A stretch of 64,000 bases of DNA. Source: Apus apus (Eukaryota > Chordata > Aves > Apodiformes > Apodidae). Position numbers and translations under genes: made by a program. Below are positions 25,901-32,800 of the stretch, one piece after another (positions within the stretch are counted from its first letter, which is position 1; each line of letters begins with the position of its first letter). Where the stretch lies: contig NC_067284.1 of assembly GCF_020740795.1 (NCBI RefSeq), positions 103,097,440 through 103,161,439 on the forward strand, in the 5' to 3' direction. The notes under the pieces were generated by a model that was given only the letters and a program-made list of their open reading frames with translations, searched no databases and was not told the DNA's origin.

Positions 25901-26594
25901 TGTTTTAAAGCATTATTTGGCTGTATAAATGGCTCCCACCGTTCTGGATGCAGGGAACCACATCGAATCTGCCAACACGCCCATTACCGAGAAAAAACAC
26001 GCAAGAATCCAAACACACCAGATGGTGTAAAACAAAAAAAAAACAAAAAACAAAGTACAAACGCGATGGAAAAAACGCCTTCGGCCTTAGAAAAGAGCAC
26101 GTTAAAGATGGAGTTCAGTTAAAAAACTGGTGCCAGGACTTGGAATCGCTTAGGGACAACAAGCAGCCCAGCCAGAGCCCCAGCCCCCTGCTCCGTGTCG
26201 GCCAAACGTGGCGAGCACTAGAACCAACACCTGGTTTCTGTACGGACGTTTCACTTCCCTCCTTCCCGCGGGCCCCGCAGACCCGCCCCCCGCCCCCCGG
26301 GCCCGGGCCCGGCCCGGCCGGACTCACCGATGTTGGCGGGGAAGGGCAGGTCGCGCACGGCGGGGTCCAGGTTGATCAGGTACGGGGGGCAGCGCTGCGC
26401 GTGCAGCTGGGCCGCCAGGCGCTGCGGGGACACGAGGAACCGTCAGGCCCCGCCGGGCGCGGCGACACCGGCAGCTCCCACCGCCCCCCGCCGCCCCTCA
26501 CCTGCACGAAGGTGGTTTTCCCGGAGCCGGCCATGCCCAGCACCAGCACGCACACCGGGGCCGCCACCGGCCCTCCCGCCGCCGCCGCCGCCAT
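13862..26594 (-). CDS. GPN1: GPN-loop GTPase 1 (XAB1/RPAP4), complete, 14 coding exons
   Basis: GPN1 is a cytoplasmic/shuttling GTPase that works with GPN3 and RPAP proteins in RNA polymerase II assembly and nuclear import; it was also found as the XPA-binding protein XAB1. Exons in transcript order: 26502-26594, 26328-26421, 25321-25360, 23857-23923, 23371-23408, 22750-22828, 22543-22637, 21753-21798, 18997-19143, 16306-16388, 15795-15834, 14982-15072, 14380-14493, 13862-13953. They sum to 1,119 nt, 372 codons plus stop, with every phase consistent (human: 374 residues). Visible motifs are the P-loop GMAGSGKT (20-27), the family-defining Gly-Pro-Asn loop (80-82), DTPGQ (116-120), NKTD (183-186), VSA (237-239) and an acidic tract (about 325-342). 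The start is the first ATG in the CpG-island exon, context aagATGg. Intron 3 is U12-type. The gene appears intact. Confidence 0.97.
14380..14493 (-). CDS. GPN1: GPN1 coding exon 13 (acidic tail)
   Basis: Completes Gly305 and encodes 306-342. It contains [12 protein letters not shown], then an Asp/Glu-rich run ending DTDDIDHE, which matches the acidic C-terminal region of vertebrate GPN1. Confidence 0.95.
14982..15072 (-). CDS. GPN1: GPN1 coding exon 12
   Basis: Residues 275-304 plus one base of Gly305, a charged, probably helical linker containing [12 protein letters not shown]. It differs from the human linker sequence more than the GTPase domain does. The donor GTACCC is weaker than the others. 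Confidence 0.9.
15795..15834 (-). CDS. GPN1: GPN1 coding exon 11 (40 nt)
   Basis: Completes Arg261 and encodes [13 protein letters not shown] (262-274), the conserved end of the GTPase domain. Confidence 0.93.
16306..16388 (-). CDS. GPN1: GPN1 coding exon 10 (G5 motif)
   Basis: Residues 234-260 plus two bases of Arg261. [11 protein letters not shown] carries the G5 Ser-Ala element at 238-239. The intron before it holds three CR1 fragments and an LTR. Confidence 0.94.
16733..17045 (-). mobile_element. CR1 fragment in GPN1 intron 9
   Basis: It starts 'cataaaatggtttgggttggagggacctt' and runs through 'gcaaagaatttcttcctcagatctc' to 'gctttcctgtagccccttcaggtcctgaaag', an inverted CR1 3' end. It is in the same orientation as GPN1. 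Confidence 0.9.
17418..17565 (-). mobile_element. CR1 fragment in GPN1 intron 9
   Basis: The inverted CR1 3' terminus ('cacagaatggtttgggttggaagggactgtaaag') is cut off after about 145 bp, shortly before the LTR that starts near 17636. Confidence 0.9.
17636..18195 (+). mobile_element. LTR copy in GPN1 intron 9 (family A), 3' end missing or decayed
   Basis: It starts TGTGAGGGACCAG and shares ordered blocks with the LTRs at 30,032 and 33,605: 'tgcatcccaaaaggcctgcct', 'ccagctgctca', 'ggccta.aa', a pyrimidine-rich block, 'aataaatgtg', 'cagaccttgtgtgtc' and 'aatctgatcaaggggt'. Similarity fades after about 18,195, and I could not find a matching 5-bp duplication on the right. AATAAA at 18131-18136 is on the plus strand, antisense to GPN1. 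No internal retroviral genes are attached. Confidence 0.8.
18610..18965 (-). mobile_element. CR1 fragment just before GPN1 exon 9 donor side
   Basis: It reads 'cagaatggttgaggttggaacttacctctggagatcacctagt' at the left, ending near 'ttctcttctccaggctttt'. The right edge lies about 30 bp from exon 9 (18997). Confidence 0.8.
18997..19143 (-). CDS. GPN1: GPN1 coding exon 9
   Basis: Residues 185-233, a whole number of codons (147 nt). It starts [16 protein letters not shown] and ends LDEFYSSLK. The acceptor is TTCCAG and the donor GTAAGA. Confidence 0.95.
20043..20631 (+). mobile_element. solo LTR (family B) in GPN1 intron 8
   Basis: This 589-bp element begins TGTGCTGGTTGTGGTGGGGA and ends GGTTAAACCACAACA, the TG...CA termini of an LTR. 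It contains the common avian LTR segment 'gatagaattaattttcttca' and, near the 3' part, 'attaaactgtctttatctcc' with an ATTAAA signal at 20499-20504. The flanking pentamers are GCTTC (20038-20042) and GCTTG (20632-20636), a 4/5 target duplication. It is antisense to GPN1. Being alone, it is a solo LTR left by recombination. Confidence 0.85.
21753..21798 (-). CDS. GPN1: GPN1 coding exon 8 (first half of NKTD)
   Basis: Completes Ser169 and encodes [15 protein letters not shown] (170-184). The guanine-specificity motif NKTD is split after Lys184 by the intron, with Thr-Asp at the start of the next exon. Confidence 0.93.
22415..22535 (+). mobile_element. CR1 ORF2-like fragment abutting GPN1 exon 7
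   Basis: The stretch 'gaaggatcagtactgggactggtgctgcttaacatctttgtt' encodes EGSVLG..L.NIF, the reverse-transcriptase motif common in CR1 LINEs. It ends about 8 bp from exon 7 (22543). Confidence 0.6.
22543..22637 (-). CDS. GPN1: GPN1 coding exon 7
   Basis: Residues 138-168 plus two bases of Ser169. It contains [11 protein letters not shown] and [10 protein letters not shown], strongly conserved in the family. A CR1-like fragment ends about 8 bp beyond its donor (GTAAGA). Confidence 0.93.
22750..22828 (-). CDS. GPN1: GPN1 coding exon 6 (G3 motif)
   Basis: Residues 112-137, including [17 protein letters not shown] (116-120) is the G3/Walker B motif with the catalytic-region glutamine. The donor is GTAAGT. 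Confidence 0.94.
23371..23408 (-). CDS. GPN1: GPN1 coding exon 5 (38 nt)
   Basis: Residues 99-110 ([12 protein letters not shown]) plus two bases of Lys111. The acceptor is AATCAG and the donor GTAAGT. Confidence 0.92.
23857..23923 (-). CDS. GPN1: GPN1 coding exon 4 (GPN loop)
   Basis: Its first base completes Gln76; then come residues 77-98 with YGLGPNGG, the Gly-Pro-Asn loop that defines the family and is inserted into the partner active site in the GPN dimer. The donor is GTACGA. The upstream acceptor is CTAG, preceded by a U12-type branch site. Confidence 0.94.
25321..25360 (-). CDS. GPN1: GPN1 coding exon 3 (40 nt)
   Basis: Completes Asp63, then encodes [12 protein letters not shown] and the first two bases of Gln76. 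Its donor is GTATCCTTT, a match to the U12 5' splice-site consensus. Confidence 0.93.
26328..26421 (-). CDS. GPN1: GPN1 coding exon 2
   Basis: Residues 32-62 plus one base of codon 63. It contains 'YLINLDPAV', the conserved switch-region segment of GPN GTPases. The acceptor is CGCAG and the donor GTGAGT. Intron 1 is only 80 bp and very GC-rich. Confidence 0.93.
26502..26594 (-). CDS. GPN1: GPN1 coding exon 1 (start, P-loop)
   Basis: Residues 1-31: an alanine-rich N-terminus, then the Walker A motif GMAGSGKT at 20-27. It ends in phase 0 at CAG followed by the donor GTGAGG. The preceding acceptor-free ATG and the AAGATGGCGGC context fix the start. Confidence 0.95.
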
Positions 26595-26597
26595 CTT
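26587..26597 (-). promoter_or_regulatory. YY1-type element overlapping the GPN1 start codon
   Basis: On the minus strand it reads AAGATGGCGGC, the full YY1 consensus, with the ATG being the GPN1 start codon. YY1 sites placed just downstream of the start site are typical of housekeeping genes. Confidence 0.7.
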
Positions 26598-26613
26598 CCC
26601 AGCACCGCCTTGT

Positions 26614-26621
26614 CCTTCCGG
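26614..26621 (-). promoter_or_regulatory. candidate ETS-factor site, GPN1 side
   Basis: CCGGAAGG on the minus strand, about 20 bp upstream of the GPN1 ATG. It matches the ETS/GABPA core; binding is inferred only. Confidence 0.45.
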
Positions 26622-26788
26622 GGCAGCGGGAGCACGGCCCCGCGGCCGCTCGCCGGCAGGCTGGGGCCCGGCCGCCTCCCCCGCCGGGCACCGATGGCAG
26701 GCTGCGCGCTGCGCCCCGCGCCGGAGGGTCGGGGCGGGGCCCGGAGGCCACAACGCCCCGCGGGGCCGGGGCCGCCGTCAGGAGGCGG

Positions 26789-26796
26789 CCGGAAGC
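26789..26796 (+). promoter_or_regulatory. candidate ETS-factor site, ZNF512 side
   Basis: CCGGAAGC on the plus strand, about 75 bp upstream of the ZNF512 ATG. It pairs with the opposite-facing ETS core at 26614. Confidence 0.45.
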
Positions 26797-26834
26797 GGCG
26801 GGACCTCGTGGCCGTGCGCGGGCGGGGCGCGCGC

Positions 26835-26840
26835 TGACGT
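26835..26840 (+). promoter_or_regulatory. candidate CRE half-site
   Basis: TGACGT (followed by GG) lies 31 bp upstream of the ZNF512 ATG and may lie in the 5' UTR. It matches the ATF/CREB core. Confidence 0.4.
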
Positions 26841-26870
26841 GGCGGCGGCGGCGACACCGGCCCCGGCACC

Positions 26871-26897
26871 ATGCGGGGCGGCGGCGGCGGCGGCGCG
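26871..26897 (+). CDS. ZNF512: ZNF512 coding exon 1 (start, poly-Gly)
   Basis: Nine codons, MRGGGGGGA, ending in phase 0 before GTGAGT. The six GGC codons are a short trinucleotide run. Human exon 1 also encodes only a short, dissimilar N-terminus. Confidence 0.85.
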
Positions 26898-29800
26898 GTG
26901 AGTGCCCGCGGGCCGGGCCGCCCTGCGGGGCCGGGGCCGCCGCGCTCCGCCGCTGGGGTGGCGGGAATGGGCCGGTGGCACCGGCACGGCCGCGCTGGGG
27001 CTGACGCTCCGCCCCGGGGCTCTCGCCGGAGCCGGGACAGGGGGCCCGGCCTGCGCGGGCCGTGCGGTCTGAGCTCGGCGGGCGGTCCCGCTCTGTTCCC
27101 CGCCTTGCTGGGCCCTGTCCCCGGGTGGCGGAGCGGGAGCCGCTCCCGGCGCCGTGGGGAGGCCTGGTTGGCCACGGGCACCGAGCCCGGGGGAGCGGCG
27201 GAGCGCCGGGGGGAGCGGGCAGGCGCTGCCGGCTCCCGCCGCGCGTTGTGTCTGAAGGGGTCTCTGCGGGAGCTGGGGGCCCACGAGAGGCGCAGGCGAG
27301 AGCGGAGACGTGGGGCTGGAACGAGGAGTTCCTGGCAGGGTGCGGAGCCAGCCCGGGGTGTTTCAGCTGCGGGGCGGGGACGGTCCCGCAGCGCAGGACA
27401 CCGGGTGCCCCGCGGGGTGTGGAGGGGCCCGTCCCGGCGCCGGGACCTGTGCCCGGTCACAGGCGGGGCCGTAGGGACACAGCATGGGCTTGCTCACCGA
27501 TCAGTTCCTTCAGCTTTTCGCGTTCCAGGCCTCTGTTTCTGTTTTTCTCACCTGTGCAAGGAAGTTGACTTCATAGTTTTCCATAGGGGCAGACCCTGGG
27601 CATTCCTGCGTCCTGGTTAGGTCTCTGTTTTCTAAGTGGGAAGTACGCTGTATAAATAGCAAACGCTCAAAAGTTTAAACACCAGTTTCTCGAGATGTCT
27701 CCTTCATTATTGCTTCTGTTACCCTCTCAGAAATAAAAGCTGGACAGCTCATCTGTGCTTTTTTTTTTTTTCCAACTGCAGATCCTTAACTGTGATCTTC
27801 AATTTTATGTACATTTTTTTTAGTTTAAAAAAATAATCTTAAAATATGTGCCATGTTTGTCAGTCGTTTCGGTTCTCTAGTGTTAGGTCAGGTCAGCAGA
27901 TTGCAGCAGACTGTGCCTGCCTGTTTTTATCATTAGAGCTTCCCAGACAATTTGTTTCTAGCTGCTCCTGAAGTGAAGTTTCTGCCAGAGGAGTTTCCCA
28001 AACACTGGTGTTCACACTACAAGATGCTTGTAGACCTTATCAAAGTAGTACAAACATTCAGCTGACTTTACTTCTAGAGAAGGCAAGATATGATTGTGAA
28101 GCCATTGATCAAGCAGTTGGGAGATTCTCTCCTGTTGTTCCCTCACTTTTCCAAGAGAGATGTCTGACAGCCGGAGTTCCAAGTTCATCTTGTTGATGTC
28201 AGGTTCACTGCTGCGTTTCCTGCCTGGGGATTAGGGTGCCTCTCGGGCTCTGGGCCTGGGAAACATGAACTACTTGTTTCTATGCATAAATTAGAGGGCA
28301 AGACCATGAACATGCCCAGAACAACGTGCAGCAAGTTAGTTGTTTATACTGACTCGGAAATGCCAATGGATCTTTTAAATTATGTGTCTTAATAGAAGTA
28401 TGAGAAGCAACAAATAAGTGACATAATTCCTTGTTAATAAGAAGAAGGATTTTGGATAAAGTGAAAATCTGGGCAACTGATGGACTATGACAAAATGAGA
28501 TAAATGAAAACAAGGTGTAAAAGAGACTAGAGACAACATTCTTGACATGGTAAATACATGAATTATTTAATTAAGGAAAAAAAAGTACTATGTGAAAAAC
28601 TGTGTTAGGATCTAAAATATTTGTATCTACACAGACACAATGTCTAAGCAGAAAGCAGGTACTGCTGAATGAATTGGGAGACAAAGAGCACTCCATTGTG
28701 CCCCAGTGCAAGGGGAATGCTTGGCTTTCATCTGGGGTGTGTGGTGGGGCTCATCCTTGTTTTGATTCCAGTTCTAGTTCAGCTGGAGTTGAGAAGGTTA
28801 AACACTTCCTTGTTGTAAAAAACTGGTTTCCTATTCAAAGGATGGTATGCACATCCTCAAGGTGCAGATGATTCTGTTTAACTAAAAAATGAAACATGCT
28901 GGCTGCGAAAAGAAGAAAAATTATGCTGCTAATGTTTTTTTTACTTTTTTAGGACACCAAGCCTGGACATCACAGACAACAGAAGGTGAAGAGGTCTCTG
29001 GGAAACAAAAAGTATGTGAATGTTTGTTGTCTAGTTTGACTGAGGGCAAGAAAAAAGCTGAGAGATTCCTATTGGAAAAGCATATTTGGTCTTTAAATAG
29101 TATTCTGAGTCTTAAGAGCTGCAACAGTTTTGGTTTGTGTGATGAGAGTCTCAACTGACTTTGCTTATTGTTTTGTTTTTAGAAAAGTGTATTTCTGACA
29201 CTTCAAGGGCTATTAGCTTTCATGTATTGTTTTTTAAAGGATTTTAACACTGGGCAGACAAATATGCTTAAGACCAAATGGTGTTCCAAAATCTATGTAT
29301 TTTGAGTGTGATTGCAACTGAAAGGCTTTAATTTGAGATTTCCTTTCCCCATCTTTCTGCAGTACTTCCTTAAGCTTAGCATGTACTGATCTGACCTGGT
29401 ACCATCAGTGTCCCACACTTAATAATTTCTGATGTGAGCTCCACAACTCGGGGTGTGGGACATAATTGCTGAGATGGCCATCACAGTCATCATTCGAGTG
29501 ATCTACTTATTTCAGTTTGTGAATTCTGGGAGCATTCAGCTAAACAAAATGCCTTTTAAGTCAGCAAAGGCCTTCTGCTGCTTATACCCAGCTAAGGGAC
29601 CAAAACCAGGCCTGCTGCTCAAGGACAAATGAAAGCAAAACAACAGGTGTGATACAAGGCAGGAAGGATGGGCAACAAGTTATGCATTGCCCCTGCTAAT
29701 TACTCCCCTAATTTGGGGGTCATGGGTGCTAATTCATCGGACAGACTCCTAATCATGTTGCTGTCAGGTGTGAATGTCCAGGCACTTCAAGGCTGTGAGA

Positions 29801-32800
29801 AATATTTGAGAATAGTGAAGCAAAGTTCCCTCTGATCTCTAGGAAGAAAAACCAGTGCTGCCAGCTACCCTAGATTAGTCTTAGTCTAGTGTGATTTGTG
29901 AGATAACACTACAAGGTTGTCTTCGTTGCTGAAAGCCTTCCTCGTTAAAATTCTTCCTAGATTTAAGTCTTTCAATTGTGTAGTGTCAGCTCTGATACTG
30001 GGAATGCCCAGAGAAGAAAATCTTGCCCTTTTGTGAGAGTCCAGTCCTCAGGACCTGCACTACTGGGAAGTGGTGTTGAAACCCATTGTAACCACTAACA
30101 AAGTTTAATTTGCATCCCAAAAGGCCTGCCTGACAGGAGGGAAGCAATGATGGTGGCCTCCCTGGCTTGAGATAAGGACAGGTCCACTCCAGCTGCTCAG
30201 TCTTCTGACTCAGTCACACTTACCCATCCTTGCAAAACAAGGATTCTAAAGCCTAGAAAACGAGGCTGCAGTGGTGGACTTTGGGAGCCTCACCAACTCT
30301 TCCCTGTTGGGTTGCCCTGCAGTGAATCCAAGACTGGTGATTTTCTGTTATCTCGCTCTCTAACTTTTTTTGTCCTATTCTCTTTTTCTCCCTAAAATTA
30401 TTAACACAAGGCGTAACCATGATTTTTTTCTCAGGTCTTTCAGCTTGAACCATATATGTGTTATGACTTGTGATCTAAATAACCAGCCTTTATGATTGTG
30501 CAGCCTGAGATAGTAATTGAAGTATCAGTATTCCTTCTATAGTTTTAATTAATCCTGATATTCACATACAGACCTTGAGTGTTGTTTCACCTTAATCTAA
30601 TCAAGGGGTATCAGACAGTGGAGCATTTCCTCAGACTGTGACATTTAATCACTCTCCCTAGAAGGGCCAGGTCTGAGACTAAGATTGGATCCAGCCACGA
30701 AGTTTAGAAAGCAAGGGGGTCCAGTCTGAATCTCCCTGGGTTGCCCTACCCGGGTCATGACACCTTTGTGGGAGGGAAAAAGCAATGATGGGCTGCAGAA
30801 GAATTCTTACATTCCACATTAGTTTCTTAAGGATAAATATATTTTTTAAATTGAGATGAACTTGTGCCTGCTTCTTAAGTTGAATGTTTGCGGTAGGATG
30901 AATATTTGTTTCTGTTCTTCTTGAGTAGCTTTCTAATGTCATTCTCTAAAAGATGTACTGAAAAATAACATTTAGGATGTTTTCTCTTGCTGGCACTTTT
31001 GAGCTCACAAAGCTCAGGAGATTCAATGAACTGTGAGATGAGTTTTTAGAATACCTGGGAAGATGAAAGGCAAGTTGTTGTCTGTGAAGTTACTATGGTA
31101 TTATGGTTGTGTGTGTGCATGTATGCATACATATACATAGGATTTCATGTTGATATTTTCTAGGTCTAAGCAATGTGAGGAGGTGGAAACCACTGTCCTA
31201 GGACTGCACAGTAGCTATGATGAGACAGCCAGCAATGTTTCTTCTGCCTCACCTGAGAGTCAAGTGAATGGAAGCACAGAGTCCAGAAGCAAGAGGACCA
31301 TTCGCAGGCCTGCGTACTGGCTGGAAATGAGAGGAATCAAAAACAGCACTAAGAAATCTTCAGAAAAGAAAGGTACTCATCACTCTTGGCTTGATGCAAA
31401 ACTGTTTTTCTCTCTGGTTCTCATATGAGAGACTAGATGATCTCTGAAAGACATGCTGCAGTTCAGCCTCAAATTACAAGCTTGGTAATGCTGCTTATGT
31501 ATTAGGAGAAATGAACTTCGTCCACTGCAGAAGCATAGGTAAAATTCTCTGATGTTACCCAGTCCCTTTAAAATTAATGTTTCTGTGACTGAGCTCAGTT
31601 TTATCTGCAGAAGATGTATGTGTAAGGGTTCTGCCAATCGTATCAGGAATATGCTTTTGAGAGCTTTAAAAGCCAAACAAACAAGTCTAAAGTTGCAGAA
31701 AAAGGGACCATTCAACAGCATTCTGGACTAGACACAGCTTTTGTGGTTGATAGATTTATTATTTTTAAGGATGTTTTTATTTCTTTCGTAAGTGACAGAA
31801 GTGAGAAAATAATTTTCTGATTTGAAGTGGTTTGAGTCTTACATTTGTGTAGGAACATGCAGATTTCCAAGCCTATGAGATATTTTCCAAGCTTCTCATG
31901 TGGCAGAGAGCCAAAACTTCACTCTTCTTTAATTCACTTTCTTCTTATCTCTAAGTCAGAAGCTGTGTTCCATCCTGTTGTGGAGAGAGCAGAATGTGGT
32001 AGCTTGACAGAAGCTAGATTGCTGCAGCTCCACACCCCCAGGTCCAACCAGCAGCAAGACTATGTATGATTCCTGGGGGATAAACCCACGGATACAGCGT
32101 ATATAGTGAGCCAGCCACACAGCTCAACACAGAGGCATGCTCAACACTCTGAGCACCAGCAGTCTCCATCCTGGTTCCTTCTCTGACTGATCAGGGTGAA
32201 GATGTGAGAGAAAAGCAGAATATATCAAAAGTATATATAAAAGAAGTACACGTATGTGTGTGTGTGTATGGTTGTGTGCACAGCACGTGTGTGCAATGTG
32301 GGCTCTCTCCTGTAGCTGAAGTTAAACACAGTCTCCTTGGAGTCTGGCCGTGTCCCACTTGGAGTCTTGCTGTTCTCCTCAGTTGCTGGTACGTGGGTGT
32401 AGTAGCCTGAGTCCCACAGAGCTGTGCCAGATGCTGTTGGAGACCTTACAGACAGGCTGGCACTCAGACATTGCTCTCCCCTGGTCCCTCTGATGTCGTG
32501 CCAGCCGTGACCAGATTTCTATACTGACCAGCCAACTGTTTACAAGCAAGTGGCCCTTCTTATCCTCCTACACCTCTGTTTTCCTATACTTGATCTTTCC
32601 CAAATCAGCTCATTCTCTCCTTTTCCCTTCCTTTGATAGCACTCCTAAACGCCCCAGTCTTGTGTAATCCTGAATTGTTCTTTGCTAGAATTCCATGTGT
32701 CACATAATCATAGGCATTGCCACTCTCCCTTCACACCACTCTCCACCTTCCTGCTTCCAAAAGGGGCTCGAGAGAGCAGCTCCCATTGGCTTGTCCTAGT

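Larger units (their letters stand above)
26250..27500. promoter_or_regulatory. bidirectional CpG-island promoter of GPN1 and ZNF512
   Basis: A very GC- and CpG-rich block covers the first exons of both genes; the two ATGs are 276 bp apart. There is no TATA box. Candidate sites seen are GCCGCCATCTT (26587-26597), CCTTCCGG (26614-26621), CCGGAAGC (26789-26796) and TGACGT (26835-26840). This is the usual make-up of a housekeeping head-to-head promoter. Exact start sites cannot be read from sequence. Confidence 0.85.

Noticed and set aside
25948-27620. Long open frames on both strands across the GPN1/ZNF512 island (up to 320 codons)
   Set aside because: They are stop-poor because of very high GC, are Arg/Pro/Gly/Ala-rich, overlap true exons in other frames and resemble no protein family.
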